64,000 nucleotides of DNA from an uncultured Pelagibacteraceae bacterium (GTDB taxonomy: Bacteria > Pseudomonadota > Alphaproteobacteria > Pelagibacterales > Pelagibacteraceae), in the NCBI GenBank assembly GCA_902571425.1, contig CACGBZ010000001.1, forward strand, positions 1 to 64,000, given 5' to 3'. Of the stretch, positions 34,184-43,910 are shown piece after piece. Positions within the stretch are counted from its first letter, which is position 1. Each line of letters starts with the position of its first letter. The notes under the pieces are model-generated. The model searched no databases, was not told the origin of the DNA, and saw only the letters and a program-made list of their open reading frames with translations. Position numbers and translations under genes: made by a program.

Positions 34184-36058
34184 TTGATCTATAGTTTTAT
34201 TGGATATTATTCATTAGTAATAGGATTAATTATTGGATTATTATTATTTTATTTTTCATATAAAAATTTTAATAACTCAAACAAATTAGATACCAAAATA
34301 TTATCATTTACATTTTTACAATTATTTTTTGTTGTCATTAGTTTTTTGTGTTTGATTTTTTCTTTTGTTATTTCGGATTTTAGTAATGAAACAGTATTTA
34401 ATAATTCTCACACTACCAAACCATTATTCTACAAAATAAGTGGAACCTGGGGGAACCATGAAGGTAGTTTATTATTATGGTTACTTGTTTTGACGTTATT
34501 TATTTTCTTATTTCTAGTAAGGACTAAAAATCAACCAGTAAAATACAAAATTTTAACTTTAGTTTTTCAACAAATAATTATAGTTGGTTTCTTTTTATTT
34601 TTAATCAAAACATCAAATCCATTTAATTATATTTTTCCAATACCTACTGAAGGTCTTGGATTAAACCCAATTTTACAAGACCCCGCTTTAGCAATTCATC
34701 CACCTGTTTTATATTTAGGCTATGTTGGTTCTTCAATTATCTTTTCATCTGTTTTGGCAGCAACAAGTTTAAAAATTATTTCTACTAGTTGGGCATCCCA
34801 TATAAAAAAATGGATCTTAATTTCATGGATATTTTTGACTTTAGGAATACTACTTGGATCAATTTGGGCTTATTACGAATTGGGCTGGGGAGGTTTTTGG
34901 TTTTGGGATCCAGTTGAGAATGTTTCTCTAATGCCGTGGCTTGCATTAACCACTCTTTTACATTGTATTTTAGTATTAGAAAAAAAATCTATTTTAACTT
35001 CTTGGGTAATAATTCTTTCTATTGCAACATTTGCATTAAGTATGTGTGGAACATTTTTAGTAAGATCAGGAATATTAAATTCAGTTCATACATTTGCTAA
35101 TGATCCTGAAAGGGGTTTATTTATTCTTGTTTTTTTATTCATTTTGATTTTTCTATCTATTTTAATTTTTTTCTTTTTTCATAAAGATAATGACAGAAAA
35201 TCTTATAGTTTTTTTTGGTTGAGCAAAGAAACTTCAATATTAATTAATAACTGGTTCATGATGTATTTTTTATCTGTTGTATTAATAGGTACCGTATATC
35301 CAATTTTTTTAGATGTAATTTCTTCTCAAAAAATATCTGTCGGACCACCATTTTATCATAAATTGATAATACCATTTTTAATTCCATTTTTACTTATGAT
35401 GGCGATTGGTCCAAAATTAAAATGGATCAAATCTCAACTCGAAGATAAGATTTATTTAATTTCTTTTTTAATTATCTCAATTTTATTGGCATTTTTAGTG
35501 TTAAAAAACTTTAATCAAAATATTTTAATAAATACAATTTTAATATCAAGTGCACTTTATTTATTCTTTATTACCTTGAGAGATTTTTTTGTAAAAAAAT
35601 ACAAAAATATTTCACAAAATATTGCTCATTTTGGATTTAGTTTAATGATCCTAAGTATCTTGTTTAACAATATATTTGCAAGTGAAATTATAACAAATCT
35701 CAAGGTTGGTGAAACTTTTGAAAATTCAAAAACAAAGATTGTTTTTGAAAGTATTGATCAGAAAAAAGAACAAAATTATAATGCTATTATTGCGAATTTT
35801 TCTATAAGTAATTTAAATGGTGAAGAGGATAGATTTTCGCCAGAGCTGAGAATTTATAATCAACCCGTAATTGCCACAAGTGAAGCTGATATTAAGACAA
35901 CACTTATGTCAGATAAATTTATTGTAATTAATCTGGTTCAAAATCAAGATTTTTTCAACGTAAGATATCAAGTTAAACCATTTATGTTATGGATTTGGTT
36001 ATCGGTAATTTTAATATCTTTTGCTGGCATTCTTAGCTTTTTACAAAAAAGATCATGA
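34184..36058 (+). CDS. ccmF: Haem lyase CcmF
   Basis: The 624-residue integral membrane protein has about 14-15 helices. It contains HEGSLLLW, LAIHPPVLYLGYVG and the haem-binding WGGFWFWDPVENVSLMPWL, where the usual second Trp is Phe. Four periplasmic His are expected and several are visible. CcmF joins haem to apocytochrome c together with CcmH. The start is a TTG at 34184 in the reading frame given. It overlaps ccmG by 4 bp. Confidence 0.95.
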   Translation: MIYSFIGYYSLVIGLIIGLLLFYFSYKNFNNSNKLDTKILSFTFLQLFFVVISFLCLIFSFVISDFSNETVFNNSHTTKPLFYKISGTWGNHEGSLLLWLLVLTLFIFLFLVRTKNQPVKYKILTLVFQQIIIVGFFLFLIKTSNPFNYIFPIPTEGLGLNPILQDPALAIHPPVLYLGYVGSSIIFSSVLAATSLKIISTSWASHIKKWILISWIFLTLGILLGSIWAYYELGWGGFWFWDPVENVSLMPWLALTTLLHCILVLEKKSILTSWVIILSIATFALSMCGTFLVRSGILNSVHTFANDPERGLFILVFLFILIFLSILIFFFFHKDNDRKSYSFFWLSKETSILINNWFMMYFLSVVLIGTVYPIFLDVISSQKISVGPPFYHKLIIPFLIPFLLMMAIGPKLKWIKSQLEDKIYLISFLIISILLAFLVLKNFNQNILINTILISSALYLFFITLRDFFVKKYKNISQNIAHFGFSLMILSILFNNIFASEIITNLKVGETFENSKTKIVFESIDQKKEQNYNAIIANFSISNLNGEEDRFSPELRIYNQPVIATSEADIKTTLMSDKFIVINLVQNQDFFNVRYQVKPFMLWIWLSVILISFAGILSFLQKRS

Positions 36059-36573
36059 AAAATAAAATATTACCTTTTGCAGTTATTATTATTTTTGGAA
36101 TAATATTTTTTATTTTTTACAAAGGTTTAGAAGACTCAAAAATATACACTCCAGATGTTAATACAAAAAAAGAGATACCGGTGTTTAATACCAAAGAATT
36201 TTTTTCTGGAGAAAATGTGAAATCATCAAGTATCTTTGAGTTAGATAAGGTTTATTTATTAAATATTTGGTCATCTTGGTGTGTACCATGTCGACAAGAG
36301 CATCCTCTTTTGATGAATTTAAATTTAGAGAATAAATTAAATATTATTGGGATGAATTATAAAGATAATTTAAATAATGCGGAAAATTTTTTAAAAGAAC
36401 TAGGAAACCCTTATAAAGAAATTTATATTGATTTAGATGGTACAATTGCAATTGAGTGGGGAGCATATGGGGTTCCTGAATCATTTTTAATTTATAATAA
36501 TGAAATTATTAAAAAATTTATTGGACCTCTTAACCAAGAATTAATTGATGATATTAATTTATTGATAAAATGA
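36055..36573 (+). CDS. ccmG: Thiol:disulfide interchange protein CcmG/DsbE
   Basis: The 172-residue protein has an N-terminal membrane anchor (about 5-23) and a periplasmic thioredoxin fold with the redox site SSWCVPCRQEHP and the cis-Pro loop GVPESFLIY. It reduces the CXXCH motif of apocytochrome c. Overlaps with ccmF (4 bp) and ccmH (4 bp) show tight coupling. Confidence 0.95.
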   Translation: MKNKILPFAVIIIFGIIFFIFYKGLEDSKIYTPDVNTKKEIPVFNTKEFFSGENVKSSSIFELDKVYLLNIWSSWCVPCRQEHPLLMNLNLENKLNIIGMNYKDNLNNAENFLKELGNPYKEIYIDLDGTIAIEWGAYGVPESFLIYNNEIIKKFIGPLNQELIDDINLLIK

Positions 36574-36935
36574 AAATTTTAAGATTTTTTTTAATTGTTA
36601 TTATATTTTATACATTTAGTGTGCTAAAAGCTGACGAATTAGATAAAAGAAATAATATAACTAAAAACCTACGTTGTTTAGTTTGTCAAGGTCAGTCAAT
36701 TTACGATTCTGACTCAGAGTTTGCAAATAGCTTGAAAATTTTAGTTGATAGAAAAATTGATGAAGGATTAACTGATGCTGAAATTTATGAATATTTTAAA
36801 AATAAGTATGGGGAATGGATATTGTATGATCCTAAATTAAATAAAAACACCTATATTCTTTGGTTTATGCCTCTATTGATCTTCCTTTTAGGTGGTGCAA
36901 TAATCTTTAAAAAACTTAAAAAAAAACATAATTAA
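36570..36935 (+). CDS. ccmH: Cytochrome c-type biogenesis protein CcmH (CcmL-type, short)
   Basis: The 121-residue protein has a signal peptide (about 1-21), the redox motif NLRCLVCQGQSIYDSD and one C-terminal helix (about 95-113). It contains only the CcmH N-terminal domain; no TPR/CcmI domain follows here, so CcmI, if present, is elsewhere. It closes the ccm run. Confidence 0.94.
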   Translation: MKILRFFLIVIIFYTFSVLKADELDKRNNITKNLRCLVCQGQSIYDSDSEFANSLKILVDRKIDEGLTDAEIYEYFKNKYGEWILYDPKLNKNTYILWFMPLLIFLLGGAIIFKKLKKKHN

Positions 36936-36951
36936 TCTGTTAATAAGAGTT

Positions 36952-37452
36952 ATGAATTTAAAAAAATTAAATATATTTTTTTTTATATTATTTTTTTGCA
37001 CTAAGCTTTTAGCTGCAGAAAATAGCTCTCATCAATATAATTTTTTTACAGGAAATTTTGATTTCAGTGATGACAAACAGTCAGCACTCTTAGTAGGTTT
37101 TCAACATCAAAACGAAACTTTGGAAAGAAACACTTTTATTGGAAATATTTCTCCAATAACTGGAGGATTTATAACAGAAAATTCTGCAGTGTATGTTTAT
37201 ACTGGATTTGAATGGAACGTAGATATGGGAGCTTTAACTTTTACGCCAAGTTTTGCACCTGGACTTTATCATAAAGGTGACGGTAAAGATTTAGGTCATG
37301 TACTTGAATTTAAATCTGAAGTGCAACTATCTTATGAGCTTTCAAAAAGTTCTAGTTTAGGAATATCTTATAATCATGTATCTAATGCTAGTTTAGGAGA
37401 CAAGAATCCTGGGGCAAATAGTTATATGTTTAATTATCTTAAAAACTTCTAA
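36952..37452 (+). CDS. Acyloxyacyl hydrolase / lipid A 3-O-deacylase (PagL-like)
   Basis: The 166-residue protein has a signal peptide (about 1-21, ending LLAAEN) and an outer-membrane beta-barrel style with alternating residues. Near the C-terminus is NHVSNASLGDKNPGANSY, matching the PagL catalytic His-x-Ser motif and following Asn/Gly residues. It is expected to remove an acyl chain from lipid A in the outer membrane. It ends in Phe, as outer-membrane barrels do. It is 16 bp after ccmH, probably on the same transcript. Confidence 0.83.
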   Translation: MNLKKLNIFFFILFFCTKLLAAENSSHQYNFFTGNFDFSDDKQSALLVGFQHQNETLERNTFIGNISPITGGFITENSAVYVYTGFEWNVDMGALTFTPSFAPGLYHKGDGKDLGHVLEFKSEVQLSYELSKSSSLGISYNHVSNASLGDKNPGANSYMFNYLKNF

Positions 37453-37463
37453 TAATCGACACC

Positions 37464-38615
37464 ATGAATATCAATGATTGCTATAATTTTGATGACTTTA
37501 GAAAATTAGCTAAAAAAAAATTACCAGCTCCAATATTCCACTATATTGATGGAGGTGCAGATGACGAAGTTACTTTAAATAGAAATACTGATGCATTTAA
37601 TGATTGTGATCTAGTTCCAAATATTTTGAATAGTGTTGGAGAGCCAGATTTATCCACAACTGTTTTTGGAAGAAAAATTAGTATGCCATTATTTTTATCT
37701 CCAACGGCAATGCAAAGTTTGTATGACCCTGATGGTGATAAAGCTTCTGCTAGAGCAGCTGAAAAATTTGATACAATTTATAGCATGTCCACAATGGCAT
37801 CTTTTTCAATTGAAGAGGTTGCAAATGTTTCTAGTGGACCAAAACTTTTTCAACTTTATATTCATAAAGATAAATCAATTACTGATGATTTGATTGAAAG
37901 ATGCAGTAGAGCTAATTTTGATGGAATGTGTATTACAGTTGATACACTAGTTGCTGGTAATAGAGAAAGAGATCATAGAACTGGATTTACTACACCACCT
38001 AAATTTACTTTAGATAGTTTATTGAGTTTTGCAATGAGACCAGGATGGGTTTTTAAATATTTTACAAATAAAAAATTTGAATTAGCAAATATTAAAAATA
38101 AAACGGATAAAGGTACCAATATTGCAAAATCAGTTATGGATTATATTAATGAACAATATGATCCAGCAATGAATTGGAAAGATGCAGAATATTGCATTAA
38201 AAAATGGAACAAACCAATGGCACTTAAAGGAGTTATGTCAGTAGAAGATGCTAAAAGAGCAATAGACATTGGTTGTACAGCAATTATGATTTCAAATCAT
38301 GGAGGAAGACAACTTGATGGATCAAGATCTCCATTTGATCAAGTTAAAGCAATTTCAGATGCAGTTGGTGATAAATTAGAAATTATTCTTGATGGTGGTG
38401 TTAGAAGAGGAACTCATGTTCTTAAAGCTCTAGCTGCTGGAGCAACAGCATGTAGTTTTGGAAAAGCATTTCTTTTTAGTTTAGGCGCTGGTGGACAAAA
38501 AGGTGTTGAGAGATTGTTGGAAAATATGCAAAAAGAAATTAGAAGAAATATGATTTTAATGGGCTGTAAGTCTGTTAAAGACCTTGATGCGTCAAAAATA
38601 ATATATAGAGACTAA
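37464..38615 (+). CDS. FMN-dependent alpha-hydroxy acid dehydrogenase/oxidase (LldD-like)
   Basis: The 383-residue TIM-barrel flavoprotein contains FHYIDGGADDE, PLFLSPTAMQ, FQLYIHKD, TVDTLVAGNRERD, the catalytic ISNHGGRQLDG and LDGGVRRGTHVLKAL. This family oxidises L-lactate, glycolate or mandelate. The exact substrate cannot be fixed. It lies just upstream of the aminotransferase-glcDEF block, so lactate or glycolate are the natural candidates. It is 11 bp after the PagL-like gene. Confidence 0.92.
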   Translation: MNINDCYNFDDFRKLAKKKLPAPIFHYIDGGADDEVTLNRNTDAFNDCDLVPNILNSVGEPDLSTTVFGRKISMPLFLSPTAMQSLYDPDGDKASARAAEKFDTIYSMSTMASFSIEEVANVSSGPKLFQLYIHKDKSITDDLIERCSRANFDGMCITVDTLVAGNRERDHRTGFTTPPKFTLDSLLSFAMRPGWVFKYFTNKKFELANIKNKTDKGTNIAKSVMDYINEQYDPAMNWKDAEYCIKKWNKPMALKGVMSVEDAKRAIDIGCTAIMISNHGGRQLDGSRSPFDQVKAISDAVGDKLEIILDGGVRRGTHVLKALAAGATACSFGKAFLFSLGAGGQKGVERLLENMQKEIRRNMILMGCKSVKDLDASKIIYRD

Positions 38616-38656
38616 AATATAAGAATTTTAAGCATTTATTTGATAAATTAAACTTT

Positions 38657-38697
38657 CAAACTAAATAGACAAAAAACTAATTTTCGTTTAGTTTGTC
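38657..38697 (+). other. Competing inverted repeats between lldD-like gene and aminotransferase
   Basis: CAAACTAAA (38657-38665) and TTTAGTTTG (38687-38695) form a perfect 9-bp stem. An alternative, overlapping hairpin pairs GACAAA...ACTAA (38668-38680) with TTAGTTTGTC (38688-38697). The two share the same right arm and exclude each other. The element sits in the 103-bp gap before the aminotransferase and could be a terminator or attenuator; it is AT-rich, so confidence is limited. Confidence 0.4.
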
Positions 38698-38718
38698 GAT
38701 TTTAAATTTTAAATTGTT

Positions 38719-39882
38719 ATGGAACTTGCAAAATCTTTAAATAGGCTCGGAACTGAAAGCGCTTTTTCTGTTTTAGCTGAAGCAAAAAAACTTGAAGCTC
38801 AAGGTAAACCTATGATTCATTTAGGATTAGGCCAGCCTGATTTTAAAACTCCAAAACATGTTGTTGATGCAGCTAAAAAAGCTTTAGACGATGGTCATCA
38901 TGGTTATGTTCTTTCAAATGGAATTTTAGAATGTAGACAAGCAGTAACTAGATGGATTAAAAAGCGTTACAGTGCAGAAGTAGATCCTGAAAGAATTTTA
39001 ATTATGCCAGGTGGAAAACCAACAATGCATTATGCAATACAATGTTTTGGTGAGCCTGGAGTTGAAATTATTCATCCAACACCTGCTTTTCCAATTTATG
39101 AGTCTATGATTAATTATACAGGCTCAACAGCAGTTCCTTATGACTTAACAGAAGATAAGGATCTTAAGTTTAGCGCAGATAAAATTTTATCTTTAATTAC
39201 TGATAAAACTAGATTGTTGATTTTAATTAATCCAAATAATCCAACAGGCAGTTTTGTAGAAAAACCAGAAATAGATAAGTTAGCTGAAGGTTTAAAAAAA
39301 CATCCTCACGTAACTATTTTAAGTGATGAAATTTATAGTAGACAAATTTTTGATGAAAAAGAAATGCCGACATTTTTTAATTACCCTGAATTAAGAGATA
39401 GATTAATTGTCTTAGAAGGATGGAGTAAAGCTTACTCTATGACAGGTTGGAGACTTGGTTGGAGTTTTTGGCCAGAGAATTTAGTAGAACATGTAAATAA
39501 ATTATTAATCAATAGTGTATCATGTGTGAATGCTGCCGCTCAGTTTGCAGGTATCGCAGCTTTAGATGGACCAGATGAGTCAATTCATGAGATGATGGAA
39601 AAATTTACATTAAGAAGAAAATTAATTCACGAAGGTTTAAATAGTTTGCCAGGTGTAGAATGTAGTTTACCTGGTGGAGCATTTTATGCATTTCCTAAAG
39701 TTATTGGAACTGGAATGGATGGAAGCGAATTCTGTAAAAGAGCTATGCATGAAGCAGGTGTTGCTATAGTTCCAGGTACAGCTTTTGGAAAAACATGCAA
39801 AGATTACGTTAGATTTAGCTTTGCAGCCTCTCGAGATAACATTTCTAACGCATTGGAAAATATCAAAAAAATGCTAGGCTAG
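38719..39882 (+). CDS. Pyridoxal-phosphate-dependent class I/II aminotransferase
   Basis: The 387-residue fold-type I enzyme has HLGLGQPDF, NPNNPTGSF, ILSDEIYSRQ, the Schiff-base Lys in LEGWSKAYSMTGWRLGW, and FRSFA-like RFSFAASRDN with the substrate-carboxylate Arg. It resembles aspartate/alanine-type aminotransferases. Standing 3 bp before glcD, it may aminate glyoxylate to glycine, which is inference from context only. Confidence 0.93.
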   Translation: MELAKSLNRLGTESAFSVLAEAKKLEAQGKPMIHLGLGQPDFKTPKHVVDAAKKALDDGHHGYVLSNGILECRQAVTRWIKKRYSAEVDPERILIMPGGKPTMHYAIQCFGEPGVEIIHPTPAFPIYESMINYTGSTAVPYDLTEDKDLKFSADKILSLITDKTRLLILINPNNPTGSFVEKPEIDKLAEGLKKHPHVTILSDEIYSRQIFDEKEMPTFFNYPELRDRLIVLEGWSKAYSMTGWRLGWSFWPENLVEHVNKLLINSVSCVNAAAQFAGIAALDGPDESIHEMMEKFTLRRKLIHEGLNSLPGVECSLPGGAFYAFPKVIGTGMDGSEFCKRAMHEAGVAIVPGTAFGKTCKDYVRFSFAASRDNISNALENIKKMLG

Positions 39883-39885
39883 GCT

Positions 39886-41382
39886 ATGTCTGAAATAGCT
39901 TTACCAAAAATTGATAGTTCTATTTTAAATAGAAAAAGTGAGATAGTAAAAAAACTTTCAAAGTTAACCAATATAGAAAATGTATTGAGTGAGGCTGATG
40001 AATTAAGACCATATGAAACTGATGCTTTATCAGTTTATACACAAACTCCATTGGCCGTAGTACTTCCAGAAAACACAGAAGAAGTAAGTGAAATATTAAA
40101 ATTTTGTCATAGTGAAAATATTAAAGTTGTACCAAGAGGCGCAGGCACAGGATTGTCTGGCGGAGCATTACCTCTCCAAGATGCTATTCTTCTTGGTTTA
40201 GGAAAATTTAATAAAATATTAGAAATTGATTACGAAAATAAATGTGTTGTGACTCAGCCAGGAGTTACAAATCTAGGCATTACTCATGCAGTTCAACACA
40301 AAGGATTTTATTATGCGCCAGACCCTTCGAGCCAGTTAGCATGTTCTATAGGTGGAAATGTTGCTGAAAATTCTGGTGGAGTTCACTCATTAAAGTATGG
40401 AACGACTACAAACAATATTTTAGGTGTACAAATGGTAATGATGGATGGAACTATTTGCAGATTTGGAGGCAAATCGTTTGATCAAGAGGGATATGATCTT
40501 ATGGGTTTAATTTGTGGTTCAGAGGGATTATTGGGAGTTGTCACTGAGGTTACAGTTAAAATTTTAAAAACACCAGAAGTAGTAAGAGCTGCTTTAATAG
40601 GTTTTCCATCTATTAAAGAAGGTGGAGATGCAGCCTCAGAAATTATTTCAAGTGGAATAGTTCCAGCAGGAATGGAAATAATGGATAAGGCTTTAATTGA
40701 GGCAACAGATAATTTTAGTAAAGCGGGATATCCTCGAGATGCAGAATTATTATTAATAGTGGAACTTGATGGTACAGTATCAGAGGTTAATGAGTTACTT
40801 AAAAAAGTAGAGGCAATCTGTAAAAAAAATAATTGCTCTAGTCTTAAACTTAGTAATAGTGAGAAAGAAAGACTTTCATTCTGGGCTGGAAGAAAAGCAG
40901 CTTTTCCAGCGTGTGGAGCTATGGCACCTGATTACTATTGTATGGATGGTTCTATTCCCAGAGGCAAGCTTGCTGAAGCATTATTAGAAATAAAAAAATT
41001 ATCTGAAAAATATGAATTACCAGTGGCAAATTGTTTTCACGCAGGTGATGGAAATTTACATCCACTTATTATGTTTGATGGAAATGATAAAGAACAACTT
41101 AGAAAAACTGAAGAGTTTGGTTCAGAAATATTAAAAACATGTGTAAGACTTGGTGGAGTAATTACAGGAGAGCATGGTGTTGGTATAGAAAAGCGAGAAC
41201 TTATGTGTGAAATGTTTAATGATAACGATATTCAACAACAATTGAGTATCAAAAAGTCATTAGATGAAAAAAATTTATTAAATCCTGGAAAAGTTTATCC
41301 TATACTTAGAAAATGTGCAGAGGAAGGAAGGGTTCATGTCCACAAAAATAAAGATAAATTCCCAGATCTTCCAAGATTCTAA
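39886..41382 (+). CDS. glcD: Glycolate oxidase subunit GlcD (FAD-linked)
   Basis: The 498-residue protein has the PCMH FAD-binding region VPRGAGTGLSGGALP and the FAD-oxidase C-terminal domain with FHAGDGNLHPLI and GEHGVGIEKREL. It is the catalytic flavin subunit of glycolate oxidase (GlcDEF), oxidising glycolate to glyoxylate at the membrane. It overlaps glcE by 47 bp. Confidence 0.95.
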   Translation: MSEIALPKIDSSILNRKSEIVKKLSKLTNIENVLSEADELRPYETDALSVYTQTPLAVVLPENTEEVSEILKFCHSENIKVVPRGAGTGLSGGALPLQDAILLGLGKFNKILEIDYENKCVVTQPGVTNLGITHAVQHKGFYYAPDPSSQLACSIGGNVAENSGGVHSLKYGTTTNNILGVQMVMMDGTICRFGGKSFDQEGYDLMGLICGSEGLLGVVTEVTVKILKTPEVVRAALIGFPSIKEGGDAASEIISSGIVPAGMEIMDKALIEATDNFSKAGYPRDAELLLIVELDGTVSEVNELLKKVEAICKKNNCSSLKLSNSEKERLSFWAGRKAAFPACGAMAPDYYCMDGSIPRGKLAEALLEIKKLSEKYELPVANCFHAGDGNLHPLIMFDGNDKEQLRKTEEFGSEILKTCVRLGGVITGEHGVGIEKRELMCEMFNDNDIQQQLSIKKSLDEKNLLNPGKVYPILRKCAEEGRVHVHKNKDKFPDLPRF

Positions 41383-42616
41383 CAATATCTATTATCCCAA
41401 AGATGAGACAGAAGTTTCAGATTTAATTAGGGAACTATATAAACAAGATTCTCCAACAGAAATTATCGGCAACAATTCAAAAAGTTTCATTGGAAATAAA
41501 ACGCAGTCAGCTAATACTACGTCTTTATCTAAAATCTCAGGTATTATCGATTATAGACCTGAAGAATTGTATATCAAAGTTAAAGCCTGTACTCCAATCA
41601 AAGAAATCGAGCAGGTCTTAAGTGAAAATAATCAAGAGCTAGCTTTTGAACCAATAGACTTTGGATATATTAAAGAAGGTAAGTCAAATAAAGGGACAAT
41701 AGCAGGATACTTATCTTGCAATTATGCAGGTTCACGAAGATTTAAAGTTGGTAGTGTGAGAGATCATGTCCTAGGTTTTAAGGGAGTTAATGGAAAAGGA
41801 GATATAATTAAATCAGGTGGTACTGTTGTTAAGAACGTTACAGGTTATGATTTATCAAAACTAATTGCAGGCTCATTTGGTACTCTTGTTGCTTTAACCG
41901 AAATTACATTAAAAGTGCTACCTAAAAAAGATTCTTCTAAAACTGTAATAATTTATCCTAGTAATTTCGAACAAATTTATGATTTTTTTAATAAGCTATC
42001 TAGCTCAAGTAGCGAAATTTCTGGCGCTGTTTTTATTCCTGAACAATCAAAGGATAAAGATTTTTTTACTAAAAAAAATTCTGTTTTTAAGTTTAATGAT
42101 CTTAAATCAAATGTTTCATTTATAGCATTTCGAGTCGAAGGGGACAAAATTTCAATTGAAGAAAAAATTAACAATTTAAAAAAAGAACTTGAATTAAATA
42201 ATTCAGATATCTCTACCCTCGATGTTTATCAATCTGAACCATTTTGGAAAAAAGTAAATAATTTAGAGGTGTTTGAAAAAACCGAGCATAATTTAATACG
42301 AATGGTGATACCACCTGCAAATGGTTCAAAGTTATGTAAACATTTAGAAAACAACCATAACTATTTTGTTGATTGGTGTGGGTCGTTATTCTGGATTGAA
42401 GTTAATAGTAAAAAAGAAGATAAGATTAAAGACTTAAAAAAAATGGCAAAGGATTTTGGAGGTTATTTGACAGTAATTAAAACTTCATCAGAATATGATT
42501 ACGGAGAAGCCATTTTTACTGTTGATAAAGTACGTTTAATCATTTCTGAAAAAGTAAAACAAAGTTTTGATCCTAAAAGAATTTTAAACCCAGGGAAAAT
42601 GTATAGAGGAATTTAA
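41336..42616 (+). CDS. glcE: Glycolate oxidase subunit GlcE
   Basis: The 426-residue product is a second FAD-binding PCMH-type subunit: YYPKDETEVSDLI, SNKGTIAGYLSCNYAGSRRFKVGSVRDHVLG and VVKNVTGYDLSKL. It lacks the full FAD-oxidase C-terminal domain, as GlcE does. I choose the ATG at 41336 because AGGAAGGAAGG lies just upstream; an in-frame ATG at 41315 would add seven residues. It is buried in the 3-prime end of glcD. glcF follows with a one-base overlap. Confidence 0.92.
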   Translation: MSTKIKINSQIFQDSNNIYYPKDETEVSDLIRELYKQDSPTEIIGNNSKSFIGNKTQSANTTSLSKISGIIDYRPEELYIKVKACTPIKEIEQVLSENNQELAFEPIDFGYIKEGKSNKGTIAGYLSCNYAGSRRFKVGSVRDHVLGFKGVNGKGDIIKSGGTVVKNVTGYDLSKLIAGSFGTLVALTEITLKVLPKKDSSKTVIIYPSNFEQIYDFFNKLSSSSSEISGAVFIPEQSKDKDFFTKKNSVFKFNDLKSNVSFIAFRVEGDKISIEEKINNLKKELELNNSDISTLDVYQSEPFWKKVNNLEVFEKTEHNLIRMVIPPANGSKLCKHLENNHNYFVDWCGSLFWIEVNSKKEDKIKDLKKMAKDFGGYLTVIKTSSEYDYGEAIFTVDKVRLIISEKVKQSFDPKRILNPGKMYRGI

Positions 42617-43905
42617 TGCAAACAAAATTTACAGAAGAACAGCTTAGAGATCCTGATAATTTTGCAAACGAAAAAGTTTTTAAAAAGTGTGTCCATTGTG
42701 GAATGTGTAATGCTACATGCCCTACGCATCAACTTCTAGGTGACGAGTTAGATGGTCCTAGAGGACGTATTTATCTTATTAAAGATATGTTGGAAAATAA
42801 TAGGAAACCAACTGAGAAGGTTGTAAAGCATATCGATCGATGCCTCTCATGTTATAGCTGTATGACTACTTGTCCCGCAGGAGTAAATTACATGCATATA
42901 ATTGATCATGGAAAAAAATATATCGAAAAAAATTATCAAAGATCTTTCTTTGATAAACTAATAAGGTATTTTTTATCTATTACTCTTCCAAATACAAAAG
43001 TTTTTCGATTATCAAGTTTATTAGTAAAATTATCAAAGCCTTTCAAATTCTTAATGCCATCAAAAATTAAGGATATGATTGAACTAATGCCTACAAATTT
43101 TCCAAAAAAAAGTTTACCAATAAAAGAAGTTTACAAATCTTCTACAAAAAACAGAATTGCTAGAGTTGCTCTTTTAACGGGATGTGTACAAAAAGAAATA
43201 TCTCCTCAAATTAATGAAGCAACAATAAGGTTATTAAACAGACACGGAGTAGAAGTGGTTGTTCCAAAAAAAATTCGTTGTTGTGGTTCTTTAAATCATC
43301 ATCTTGGAAAAGAAGAGGATGCGCATCAAGATTTTAAAAACAATATAAACACTTGGTATGAGGAGCATCAAAAAGGAAATTTGGATGCAATTTTATCAAA
43401 TACGTCCGGTTGTGGAACAACCATGAAAGATTATGGATTTATTTTTCGTGAAGATAAAGACCTAAGTAAAAAAGCCAAAGTAATATCAGAACTTACAAAA
43501 GATATATCAGAATATATATTTGAAAGTTTGAAACTTGATATTAAAGATAAAGGAAAAAAATATAAAGTAGCATATCACTCTGCGTGTTCAATGCAGCATG
43601 GTCAAAAGGTTCATTCGCAGCCAGTTTCATTACTTGAGAAAACTAATAATGAAATTATGGAAATTCCAGAAGGCCATATATGTTGTGGATCAGCTGGTAC
43701 TTACAATATTTTGCAATCAAAAATTGCAAAACAATTATTAAAGAAAAAAGTAAATAATATTGAAAGTTTAAATCCAGATTTTATCTCTACAGGAAATATT
43801 GGTTGTATTACCCAAATCGCTCATGGTACTAAAGTTCCAATATTACATACAATTGAAGTTTTAGATTGGTACACTGGAGGACCAAAACCTGAAATTTTAA
43901 AATAA
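42616..43905 (+). CDS. glcF: Glycolate oxidase iron-sulfur subunit GlcF
   Basis: The 429-residue protein has two 4Fe-4S motifs, CVHCGMCNATCPTH and CLSCYSCMTTCPAG, followed by two CCG domains (RCCGSLNHHLG and ICCGSAGTYNI). GlcF transfers electrons from the flavin subunits to the quinone pool. All three subunits are present and in the usual order D-E-F. Confidence 0.96.
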   Translation: MQTKFTEEQLRDPDNFANEKVFKKCVHCGMCNATCPTHQLLGDELDGPRGRIYLIKDMLENNRKPTEKVVKHIDRCLSCYSCMTTCPAGVNYMHIIDHGKKYIEKNYQRSFFDKLIRYFLSITLPNTKVFRLSSLLVKLSKPFKFLMPSKIKDMIELMPTNFPKKSLPIKEVYKSSTKNRIARVALLTGCVQKEISPQINEATIRLLNRHGVEVVVPKKIRCCGSLNHHLGKEEDAHQDFKNNINTWYEEHQKGNLDAILSNTSGCGTTMKDYGFIFREDKDLSKKAKVISELTKDISEYIFESLKLDIKDKGKKYKVAYHSACSMQHGQKVHSQPVSLLEKTNNEIMEIPEGHICCGSAGTYNILQSKIAKQLLKKKVNNIESLNPDFISTGNIGCITQIAHGTKVPILHTIEVLDWYTGGPKPEILK

Positions 43906-43910
43906 CAATT

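Noticed and set aside
38616-38718. Glycine riboswitch upstream of the aminotransferase/glycolate block
   Set aside because: The gap is only about 100 bp, AT-rich, and lacks the conserved purine-rich junctions of a glycine aptamer; only hairpins are seen.
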